The notes under the pieces are model-generated. The model searched no databases, had not been told where the DNA came from, and saw only the letters and a program-made list of their open reading frames with translations. Shown in pieces: positions 1-11,270 of a DNA stretch of 14,591 nucleotides (the first letter of the stretch is position 1; each line of letters begins with the position of its first letter). Source of the DNA: Dermatophilaceae bacterium (GTDB lineage: Bacteria; Actinomycetota; Actinomycetes; Actinomycetales; Dermatophilaceae); the NCBI GenBank assembly GCA_013361975.1, contig JABFXB010000036.1:1-14591 (forward strand). The letters run 5' to 3'. The translations under genes and the position numbers were made by a program.

Positions 1-153
1 GAGATCGCGGTCGCGGAGTACATCGACTGGTTCAACCACCGACGCCTGCACGGCGAGCTCGGGCTCGTCCCGCCCGTCGAGTACGAGAACCAGCACTACC
101 GACACAACCCCGTGACGGCTACCGTCGTCGCGTCAGTTCCGAGCCTCCACTAA
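1..153 (+). CDS. IS3-family transposase (OrfB, integrase-type), C-terminal end only
   Basis: Frame 1 is open from the first base to a TAA at 151-153 and encodes 50 residues. It carries the tail signature of IS3-family DDE transposases: EYIDWFNHRRLHGELG followed by PPVEYE, matching the usual YI..FN..R.H..LG..(S/P)P.E(Y/F)E pattern after the last catalytic glutamate. The DDE residues and everything upstream lie outside the window, so I cannot say whether the element is intact or decayed. The enzyme would cut and join the ends of its own insertion sequence. The family call is firm; the subgroup is not resolved. The next gene starts 60 bp after this stop. Confidence 0.85.
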   Translation, partial: EIAVAEYIDWFNHRRLHGELGLVPPVEYENQHYRHNPVTATVVASVPSLH

Positions 154-182
154 ACCCGGAACGGGACACGCCGGGTTTCGCA
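152..182. mobile_element. Probable right end of the IS3-type element (inverted repeat)
   Basis: Overlapping the transposase stop is a perfect 8-bp inverted repeat, AAACCCGG (152-159) and CCGGGTTT (171-178), with an 11-nt spacer. The sequence then reads CGCA, and IS3-family elements normally end in CA, so 182 is a plausible last base. In RNA this would also be a hairpin that could end transposase transcription. The matching left end is outside the window, so the boundary and any target duplication are inferred. Confidence 0.5.
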
Positions 183-212
183 ACCACGCGCCCCGGAAGG
201 CATGCTCGGGAC

Positions 213-1235
213 ATGCCGGCGCCCCTGGACCTCCTGCTCGCCGTCGCTGGCGTGGCGCTGCTCCTGCTCGCCCTGAGGTCGTCGCGCATCGAGCCGAGGC
301 GTTGGCGCAGCGGCGTCCTGCTGACCGGATGTCTCTGGGCCGCAAGCGCGCTCGCGCTCGACCTGCTCTCATCGATGGAACCCGTCGCTGCTGTGCTCGC
401 CCTCCCGTGGCTCGCGGCCGCGGGGCTCGGTCTCCTCTTCGTGTTCAGCGCCCTCGCGGCGGCCGTCCGCGACGGCCCGAGCCTCGTCGGCCTGTTGGCG
501 CTCGCCCTCGGCGCCGCGATGGTCGCGGCGACCGTGCTGGCGACGGTCGCCACGGGGTACGCCGTCGGTGGTCACCCGTGGCCGGTGGTCGCCACCGTCG
601 TCCTGCTGCTGCCCGGCTACCCCGGGCTCGCCTTCGTGAGCTACCTGCTCTACTGCCTCCTCCAGCGGCGCGCCGATCCCCGCCCGGAACCCGTCGCCGT
701 CGTCGTCCTGGGCTCGGGCCTCGTCGACGGCACGGTGCCGACGCTGCTGGCCAACCGGCTCGACGCGGCCATCGAGGTGTGGCGTGCCCAGCGCGCTGCC
801 GGTCGTGACCCGCTCGTGCTGCCGAGCGGCGGCCAGGGCGACGACGAGCCGATGCCCGAGGGCGTGGCCATGGCCGCCTACCTCGTCGCGCACGGCCTGC
901 CCTCCGGCGCGGTCGCCACGGAGGACCGGGCGACGACGACCGAGGAGAACCTGCTGCTGTCGCGCGACATCCTGCGCTCCCGCGGCATCGACGGGGACGG
1001 GCACCTGCGGGTCGTGACGAGCAGCTTCCACGTCGGCCGGTCGGCCCTCATCGCGCGCAGCCTCGGCATCGACGCCGACGTCACGGGCGCCCCCGCGGCC
1101 TGGCACTTCGTCCCGGGCGCGTTCCTGCGCGAGTTCCTCGCGGCTGTCACCTACCGGCCGCGCACGAACGTGGGCGGCCTTCTCCTGTGGTCCTGCTCGA
1201 CCGCCCTGGTCGCGTATGCCGCCCTGCCGCGCTAG
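213..1235 (+). CDS. DUF218 (YdcF/SanA/ElyC-like) domain membrane protein
   Basis: The 340-aa protein has about five hydrophobic segments in residues 1-150, a soluble domain at about 160-310, and a last hydrophobic stretch near 318-337. The soluble part has DUF218 hallmarks: VVVLGSGLVDG at its start, a conserved R-L-D-A-A helix, LPSGGQG, then a glutamate and M..YL...GLP, followed by the acidic TTEENLLLSRDIL and VTSSFHVGRS. Family members (SanA, ElyC, YdcF) are linked to envelope integrity and peptidoglycan precursor metabolism, but the reaction is poorly defined, so I assign no substrate. The ATG at 213 has a weak, distant GGAAGG (195-200). The gene sits right behind an insertion-sequence end, so its promoter may have been replaced. 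It converges on the acyl-CoA synthetase gene. Confidence 0.85.
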   Translation: MPAPLDLLLAVAGVALLLLALRSSRIEPRRWRSGVLLTGCLWAASALALDLLSSMEPVAAVLALPWLAAAGLGLLFVFSALAAAVRDGPSLVGLLALALGAAMVAATVLATVATGYAVGGHPWPVVATVVLLLPGYPGLAFVSYLLYCLLQRRADPRPEPVAVVVLGSGLVDGTVPTLLANRLDAAIEVWRAQRAAGRDPLVLPSGGQGDDEPMPEGVAMAAYLVAHGLPSGAVATEDRATTTEENLLLSRDILRSRGIDGDGHLRVVTSSFHVGRSALIARSLGIDADVTGAPAAWHFVPGAFLREFLAAVTYRPRTNVGGLLLWSCSTALVAYAALPR

Positions 1236-1247
1236 GGGCGCCGCCCC
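1235..1247. terminator. Weak hairpin between convergent genes
   Basis: GGGGC (1235-1239) and GCCCC (1243-1247) can pair around a 3-nt loop, starting at the stop codon of the DUF218 gene and 18 bp before the end of the acyl-CoA synthetase gene. It is the only hairpin in this 29-bp convergent spacer. It has no T-run and only five pairs, so a terminator role is tentative. Confidence 0.25.
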
Positions 1248-1264
1248 CGTCAGCCCGCGCGTCG

Positions 1265-2815
1265 TCAGCCCGTGGCGAGGTGCTCCCCGGCGCCCTGGGT
1301 TAGGTCGTCGCGCAGCACGCGCTTGAGCAGCTTGCCGCTCTGGTTGCGTGGCAGCCCGGCGACGAAGTGGACCGCCTTGGGCAGCTTGAAGGGGGCGAGC
1401 GTCCCGCGGGCGTGCTCGACGAGCTCGCTCTCGGTGACGGTCTGCCCCTCGCGCAGCACGACGACCGCGGTGACGGCCTCGACCCAGCGCTCGTGCGGCG
1501 TCGCGATGACGGCCACCTCCGCCACGGCGGGGTGGGTGTAGAGCGCGTCCTCGACCTCGCGCGAGGCGACCATGACGCCACCGGTGTTGATGACGTCCTT
1601 GATGCGGTCGACCACCGTGAGGTGGCCCTCCTCGTCGCGGGTCACGAGGTCGCCGGAGTGGAACCACCCGTCACGGAAGGCCTCGTCGGTGGCGTCGGGC
1701 TTGTTCCAGTAGCCGGTGCAGAGCTGCGGTGACCGGTAGAGCAGCTCGCCGGGTTCGCCGGCCGCGACGTCGACGCCCTCGGGGTCGACGACCCTGGCCT
1801 CGACGAAGAGGACCGTGCGCCCGCAGGCCTCGGGCCGCGCCTCGTGCTCCTCGGGCCGCAGCACGGTCGCGAGCGGGCCGATCTCCGACTGCCCGAAGCA
1901 GTTCCAGAAACCGAGGTCGGGCAGGCGCTGCTGCAGCCGGTCGCGCACGGGCACCGGCATGATCGAGGCGCCGTAGTAGGCCTTGCGCAGCGAGCCGAGG
2001 TCGGCGGTGTCGAGCGCGGGGTGGTTCGACAGCGGCACCCACACGGTCGGGGCGAGGAAGAGCGAGCCGATGCGCTCGGCTGTCACCTTCTCGAGGATCG
2101 TCGGCACGTCGGGCCGGGTGAGCAGGTGGTTCGTCGCGCCGACCGCGAGGTAGGGCAGGAGGAAGACGTGCATCTGGGCCGAGTGGTAGAGCGGCATCGA
2201 GTGCAGCGGCGCGTCGCCCTCGCGCAGGTCGAGCCCGACGATGCACGAGACGTACTCGTGCACGAGCGCACGGTGGGTCATCATCGCGCCCTTGGGCTGT
2301 GAGGTCGTGCCGGAGGTGTAGAGCAGCTGCACGAGGTCGGTGTCGGAGCGCTCGACGTCGAGGGAGGGCACGTCACCGGCGCTCCACACCGGCAGCACCG
2401 AGTCGTCGCCGCCGTGGAGCAGCAGCACCTGCTCCAGCGACGTGTCGTCGCGGACCGCCTCGACGGACTCGCGCAGCGCGACGTCGACCAGGGCGACCCG
2501 GGCGCCGGAGTCGCCGAGCAGGTAGGTGAGCTCGGGCCCGGTCAGCGCGTAGTTGACCGGCACGTGGACAAGCCCGGCGCGGGCGCAGCCGAGGAAGGCG
2601 AGCAGGTACGCGTCGGAGTTGAGTCCCACGGTCGCCACCCGGTCGCCCGCCGACAGCCCGAGACCCAGCAGGTGAGCAGCCGCGCGCGTCACGGCGTCGT
2701 CGAGGGCGGCATACGTCCACGTGCGGTCCTCGAAGACGAGCGCCGTGCGGTCGGGGTGTCGCGCGGCGCTGCGACGGACGATGTCGTCGACGGTGCTGGA
2801 CAGGGTGACGTTCAC
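1265..2815 (-). CDS. Acyl-CoA synthetase (AMP-forming, FadD-like)
   Basis: This 516-aa protein belongs to the ANL adenylating superfamily and would activate a carboxylic or fatty acid to its CoA thioester through an acyl-AMP, using ATP. Visible motifs: the phosphate-binding loop YTSGTTSQPKG (166-176), FGQSE (307-311, where many relatives have YG.TE), GWFHSGDL (383-390), the hinge region DRIKDVINTGG (403-413), and the C-terminal NQSGKLLKR whose K495 aligns with the catalytic lysine. The hinge continues VMVASREVE, unlike the common ENVYPAEVE. Length is normal for medium- or long-chain acyl-CoA synthetases. The GTG start at 2815 overlaps the stop of the upstream crotonase gene by 4 nt (GTGA), which fixes the start and implies translational coupling. 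Chain length and substrate cannot be told. Confidence 0.92.
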   Translation of the reverse strand: MNVTLSSTVDDIVRRSAARHPDRTALVFEDRTWTYAALDDAVTRAAAHLLGLGLSAGDRVATVGLNSDAYLLAFLGCARAGLVHVPVNYALTGPELTYLLGDSGARVALVDVALRESVEAVRDDTSLEQVLLLHGGDDSVLPVWSAGDVPSLDVERSDTDLVQLLYTSGTTSQPKGAMMTHRALVHEYVSCIVGLDLREGDAPLHSMPLYHSAQMHVFLLPYLAVGATNHLLTRPDVPTILEKVTAERIGSLFLAPTVWVPLSNHPALDTADLGSLRKAYYGASIMPVPVRDRLQQRLPDLGFWNCFGQSEIGPLATVLRPEEHEARPEACGRTVLFVEARVVDPEGVDVAAGEPGELLYRSPQLCTGYWNKPDATDEAFRDGWFHSGDLVTRDEEGHLTVVDRIKDVINTGGVMVASREVEDALYTHPAVAEVAVIATPHERWVEAVTAVVVLREGQTVTESELVEHARGTLAPFKLPKAVHFVAGLPRNQSGKLLKRVLRDDLTQGAGEHLATG

Positions 2816-3588
2816 GCGGTGTCTCCGTTCGGTGTGGCGAAGGCGGTGAGGAGGGCGTCGGCCTCCGGGGTGGACGACAGGCGTGCGATGGTCGCGGCCT
2901 CGTCGGCGAGCTGGACGGCATACGGCCGCTCGGGCGCGAGGCGCAGCAGGCGGGCCGCCTCGCCGACCGCCGCACGCGGCAGGGCGGCGATGCCCGCCAC
3001 GACCTCACCGGCGCGAGCGTCGAGGTCGTGGAGGTCGGCGACCTCGGTCACCAGACCCCAGTCGAGCGCGGTCGCGGCATCGATCGTCGCCCCGGTGAGG
3101 AGGAACAGCGCCGCCCGGCGGGCGCCGACCGCGGCGGGGAGCAGGGCACTCACACCACAGTCGGGCGACAGCCCCACCGAGGGGTATGCCGCCACGAACG
3201 TCGCGTGCTCGGCGGCGACGACGACGTCGGCGGCGAGGAGCAGGCCCACCCCGGCGCCGGCGGCGGCGCCCTGCACGACCGCGACGACGGGGACCGGCAG
3301 CCCGCGCAACGAGGTCAGCGCGTCGTGCAGCACCCCGGCGAGCTCCGAGACGAACGCCGGGCGGTCGGGCGCGGACGCCATGGCGCGCACGTCGCCGCCG
3401 GCGCAGAAGAGGCGTCCGTCGGCCCGCAGGACGACGACGTCGACGTCGCGGACCGTCCGGGCGATCTCCGCGACCGCGTCGCGCAGCCCCAGCGCCGCCG
3501 GCAGGTCGAAGGCGTTCCCGGCGTCGGGACGGCCCAGCCGGATCGTGGCCACGCCGTCCGACACCGACAGGAGCGGCAGCGTCGTCAC
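2812..3588 (-). CDS. Crotonase-superfamily protein (enoyl-CoA hydratase/isomerase-like)
   Basis: A 258-aa crotonase-fold protein, first gene of the operon with the acyl-CoA synthetase. Oxyanion-hole elements are present: CAGGD (62-66) and GAAAGAGVGLLLAAD (107-121). The two glutamates of classical enoyl-CoA hydratase (rat mitochondrial E144 and E164) align with G115 and Y135, so hydratase activity is doubtful. The segment SVGLSPDCG keeps an aspartate (D143) in the position seen in PaaG-type and delta3,delta2-isomerases, which favours double-bond isomerisation or a related reaction. I chose the GTG at 3588 because homology begins there and AGGA lies 7 nt upstream. The frame stays open upstream to 4131, and an ATG at 3687 would add 33 residues, but these look unlike crotonases. 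Family call firm, reaction open. Confidence 0.88.
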   Translation of the reverse strand: MTTLPLLSVSDGVATIRLGRPDAGNAFDLPAALGLRDAVAEIARTVRDVDVVVLRADGRLFCAGGDVRAMASAPDRPAFVSELAGVLHDALTSLRGLPVPVVAVVQGAAAGAGVGLLLAADVVVAAEHATFVAAYPSVGLSPDCGVSALLPAAVGARRAALFLLTGATIDAATALDWGLVTEVADLHDLDARAGEVVAGIAALPRAAVGEAARLLRLAPERPYAVQLADEAATIARLSSTPEADALLTAFATPNGDTA

Positions 3589-3616
3589 CCGGTAATCCTG
3601 CCCCGCAGACGTGCCC

Positions 3617-3783
3617 GGGACCAGAGTCCGTCTCGAACCGGGGGACGTCGGGACCTCCGGCAGGTCCCCGTCGGGACCTTCGACCATGGGCACGCAACCG
3701 GACCGGCGACGACGATGTCGGTGACGGGCCGGCGCCGGCCATCCGGGCCGAACCGCCTGCCCCGCGCACAGGAGGCTGGTCCC
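3617..3783. promoter_or_regulatory. Divergent regulatory region with five GGGACC/GGTCCC sites
   Basis: The 195-bp spacer between the crotonase operon and the dehydrogenase carries GGGACC at 3617, 3650 and 3673 and its complement GGTCCC at 3663 and 3778, the last ending at the base before the dehydrogenase ATG. Two copies form a perfect palindrome, GGGACCT-N5-AGGTCCC (3650-3668). The third repeats GTCGGGACCT 23 bp from the first palindrome arm, about two helical turns. Arrangement and position suggest operator sites for a regulator controlling both directions. No convincing -35/-10 pair was found. The regulator is not encoded in the window. Confidence 0.45.
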
Positions 3784-4822
3784 ATGAAAGCGCTCGTCTA
3801 CCACGGCCCCGGTTCTAAGGCATGGGAGGACGTGCCCGAGCCGACCCTCCAGGACCCGACCGACGCCATCGTCCGGATGGAGACGACGACGATCTGCGGC
3901 ACGGACCTGCACATCCTCAAGGGCGACGTCGCTGCCGTGACCGACGGGCGCGTCCTCGGCCACGAGGGGGTCGGCGTCGTCACCGAGGTCGGACCCGACT
4001 GCACCCGGGTCGCGGTCGGCGACCGTGTCATCGTCTCGTGCATCAGCAAGTGCGGCACGTGCGACTACTGCCGCGCCGGGCTGCCGTCGCACTGCCAGAC
4101 GCTCGGTGGCATCGGCTGGGTCTTCGGCCACCTCATCGACGGCACGCAGGCGGAGTACGTGCGGGTGCCCTTCGCCGACAACGGGCTGATCCCGCTGCCC
4201 GCGGGTGTCTCGGCGGAGCAGGGCACGATGCTGAGCGACATCCTGCCGACCGGCTACGAGATCGGCGTCCGCTACGGCCAGGTTGCGCAGGGCGACGTCG
4301 TCGCCGTCGTCGGGGCCGGGCCGATCGGGCTCGCCGCGATCATGACGGCGGCCCCGAGCGGCGCCTCACGCACCATCGCCGTCGACGGCAACGCGTTCCG
4401 CCTGGCGCAGGCGAAGGACTTCGGAGCCACCGACACCATCGACATCAGCGCGACCGACGACGTCGTCGGCGAGCTGAAGCGCCTGAGCCGCGACGGCCTC
4501 GGGGTCGACGTGGCCATCGAGGCCGTCGGGGTGCCGGCCACCTTCGCCACGTGCCTCGACTCGATCCGTCCGGGCGGCCGCGTCGCGAACGTCGGCGTGC
4601 ACGGCGTGCCGGTGAGCTTCCCGATCGAGCGCGACTGGATCAACAACATCACCATCACGACCGGCCTCGTCAACGCGACGACCGCGCCGCAGCTGCTCGA
4701 CAAGATCAGCGCCGGCGAGATCGACCCGGCCAAGTTCGTCACGCACCGGTTCTCGTTCGACGAGGTCCTGGAGGCCTACGACACGTTCGCCAACGCCGCA
4801 GACCGCCAGGCCCTCAAGGTGG

Positions 4823-4839
<17 letters not shown>
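3784..4839 (+). CDS. Zinc-dependent alcohol dehydrogenase (medium-chain family)
   Basis: A 351-aa medium-chain dehydrogenase/reductase that would interconvert an alcohol and an aldehyde or ketone with NAD(P)(H). Likely catalytic zinc ligands are C38 (in TICGTD), H60 and E61 (GHE), and D152 in LSDILPTGYE, which matches the aspartate ligand of Clostridium beijerinckii-type secondary alcohol dehydrogenase. A structural-zinc lobe is present with C90, C93, C96 and C104 (CGTCDYCRAGLPSHC). The Rossmann turn is GAGPIG (177-182), and D at VDGN after the second strand fits NAD preference, though this is inference. The ATG at 3784 has GGAGG 8 nt upstream. The long upstream open frame is GC-rich shadow. 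The gene is divergent from the crotonase operon and its 3' end overlaps the carboxylase gene by 17 bp. Substrate unknown. Confidence 0.9.
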
Positions 4840-10378
<5,539 letters not shown>

Positions 10379-10404
10379 CGAGCAGGTCTCCTTCGTCGTG
10401 CCTC

Positions 10405-10438
10405 CGCCCGGCAGGGCGCGTGGCGCTCGTCACGCCAC
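10405..10438 (-). promoter_or_regulatory. Two tandem hairpins in the carboxylase 5' leader
   Basis: Read on the minus strand, GTGGCG/CGCCAC with a 7-nt loop (10420-10438) is followed one base later by CGCCC/GGGCG with a TGCC loop (10405-10418), ending about 10 nt before the AAGGAG ribosome site. Both stems are perfect. They could slow transcription or affect translation, or may be chance in GC-rich DNA. No known riboswitch class was recognised. Confidence 0.3.
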
Positions 10439-10572
10439 AACCCGCAGCCTTCCACTCATCCATGGCGACCCGCGAGTAGACATCGCGGAGGTTTGCCGAC
10501 GCGAGTCGTGGAACCACCTCGCGGGTGCTCGCATCTGCCACACTGCGCCGGCCGGGTCGCCGGCCACAGGGA

Positions 10573-10588
10573 CGGGTCGTACGACCCG
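10573..10588. promoter_or_regulatory. Perfect 16-bp palindrome, operator-like
   Basis: CGGGTCGTACGACCCG is a gap-free palindrome lying 17 bp before the lipoprotein ATG and 5 bp before its AGGGGA ribosome site (10594-10599). The position suits a repressor operator, or a short RNA hairpin near the ribosome site. The spacer back to the carboxylase start (10379-10605, 227 bp) must hold both divergent promoters. I found no good -35/-10 pair in it. Confidence 0.45.
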
Positions 10589-10605
10589 GGAACAGGGGAA
10601 CGACC

Positions 10606-11073
10606 ATGCGCGCACGCGCCATCGCAGCGGCTCTGCTGGGAGCCATCGCCCTTGCCGGCTGCAGCACGCCGACCGCCGGAAGCGCCGCGGCACCCGACCG
10701 CGCCGAGACGCTCTGGAAGCAGCGCACCGACTTCGTCGGCGACAACTCCCGCGTCATCTGGCTCACCCGGGCGGCAGGCTTCGGCCCGGACGGTTCGTAC
10801 ACGCTCTCGCTGCAGACCGCGGCGAAGCCGTACGCCGTCACCATCACCTTCGACAAGCTCACCGACAAACCGTTCGACCAGACCGACTTCACCTCGCCGT
10901 CCACGCTGCTGCTCGGCACCATCGGCAACCTCGGCGCCGTGCACGTCGAGGCGCCGGGTCACTCCTTCGACCTGACCGCGGCCCAGGCCACGAAGCAGCT
11001 CGGCTACGACGTGAAGACGCTCGGTCGCGACGAGCAGAAGCTGGCGGCATACGTGCACATCCTCGACGACTGA
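10606..11073 (+). CDS. Secreted lipoprotein with DUF4825-like domain
   Basis: A 155-aa protein with a lipoprotein signal: MRAR, a hydrophobic core, then the lipobox LAGC with C19 as the lipid-modified residue, so the mature protein should be anchored on the outer face of the membrane. The mature part begins with a short Ala/Ser/Pro linker, then WKQRTDFVGDNSRV (37-50) and LSLQTAAKPYAVTITFD, which resemble DUF4825, a domain known mainly from Firmicutes surface proteins with (Y/F)(V/I)GDNS.V and LQT...PY.(V/L)TI. Function of that domain is unknown. The ATG at 10606 was chosen because the signal peptide starts there and AGGGGA lies 6 nt upstream. The open frame back to 10525 does not read like a signal peptide. 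The gene precedes the propeller gene on the same strand but with its own 197-bp spacer. Confidence 0.8.
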   Translation: MRARAIAAALLGAIALAGCSTPTAGSAAAPDRAETLWKQRTDFVGDNSRVIWLTRAAGFGPDGSYTLSLQTAAKPYAVTITFDKLTDKPFDQTDFTSPSTLLLGTIGNLGAVHVEAPGHSFDLTAAQATKQLGYDVKTLGRDEQKLAAYVHILDD

Positions 11074-11081
11074 ACCCGCCC

Positions 11082-11098
11082 GCCCGGCTGCCGCGGGC
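11082..11098 (+). terminator. Possible weak terminator after the lipoprotein gene
   Basis: GCCCG (11082-11086) can pair with CGGGC (11094-11098) around a 7-nt loop, 8 bp after the stop codon. An alternative pairing uses CCCGC further upstream. There is no T-run, so termination is uncertain. Confidence 0.25.
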
Positions 11099-11148
11099 AC
11101 TCAGGGAACTCACATCTTCGCGGGGCTCTCGGCGCGCATTCCCGGGTC

Positions 11149-11154
11149 TACAGT
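11149..11154 (+). promoter_or_regulatory. Candidate -10 element for the propeller gene
   Basis: TACAGT matches the TANNNT core of a vegetative -10 box, 117 bp before the propeller start codon. No good -35 lies 16-18 bp upstream, which is common in actinobacterial promoters. If used, transcription would begin near 11161-11163, inside the outer stem of the leader fold described next, keeping only its inner part. The two readings conflict and only one may be right. Confidence 0.3.
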
Positions 11155-11207
11155 GCGAGCCAATCCCGTGCCAGCAGCCGAGCGGATCGGTCGCCACGGG
11201 ACTCGCA
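11154..11207 (+). promoter_or_regulatory. Strongly folded 5' leader of the propeller gene
   Basis: TGCGAG (11154-11159) pairs with CTCGCA (11202-11207), TCCCGTG (11164-11170) pairs with CACGGGA (11195-11201), and CCGA (11178-11181) pairs with TCGG (11187-11190), giving one long nested stem with only a 4-nt bulge between the first two helices. A second small hairpin, GCGCC/GGCGC (11233-11248), sits just before the AGGGAGGG ribosome site (11254-11261). The leader might be a cis-regulatory RNA. It does not match the c-di-AMP, c-di-GMP, cobalamin or other riboswitch consensus sequences I could recall. Confidence 0.4.
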
Positions 11208-11270
11208 TGTTCAGAAGACTGCGAAGACTCGTGCGCCGACCACGGCGCCTTGGCAGGGAGGGTTCCAGCA

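Noticed and set aside
3679..3720. A sigma-70-like promoter (TTCGAC as -35) for the dehydrogenase
   Set aside because: No TANNNT -10 at the right spacing; GC-rich sequence gives many equally poor matches.
3589..4131. N-terminal extension of the crotonase gene
   Set aside because: The extra residues show no crotonase similarity, run through the divergent promoter region and into the dehydrogenase gene, while the GTG at 3588 has a suitable ribosome site and matches family length.
10510..10544. GGAACC as an ECF-sigma -35 box for the lipoprotein
   Set aside because: No GTT- or CGTC-like -10 element appears at a 15-18 bp spacing.
11154..11207. Assignment of the propeller leader to a known riboswitch (c-di-AMP, c-di-GMP or cobalamin)
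   Set aside because: Conserved core sequences I remember for those classes are absent, so only an unassigned fold is reported.
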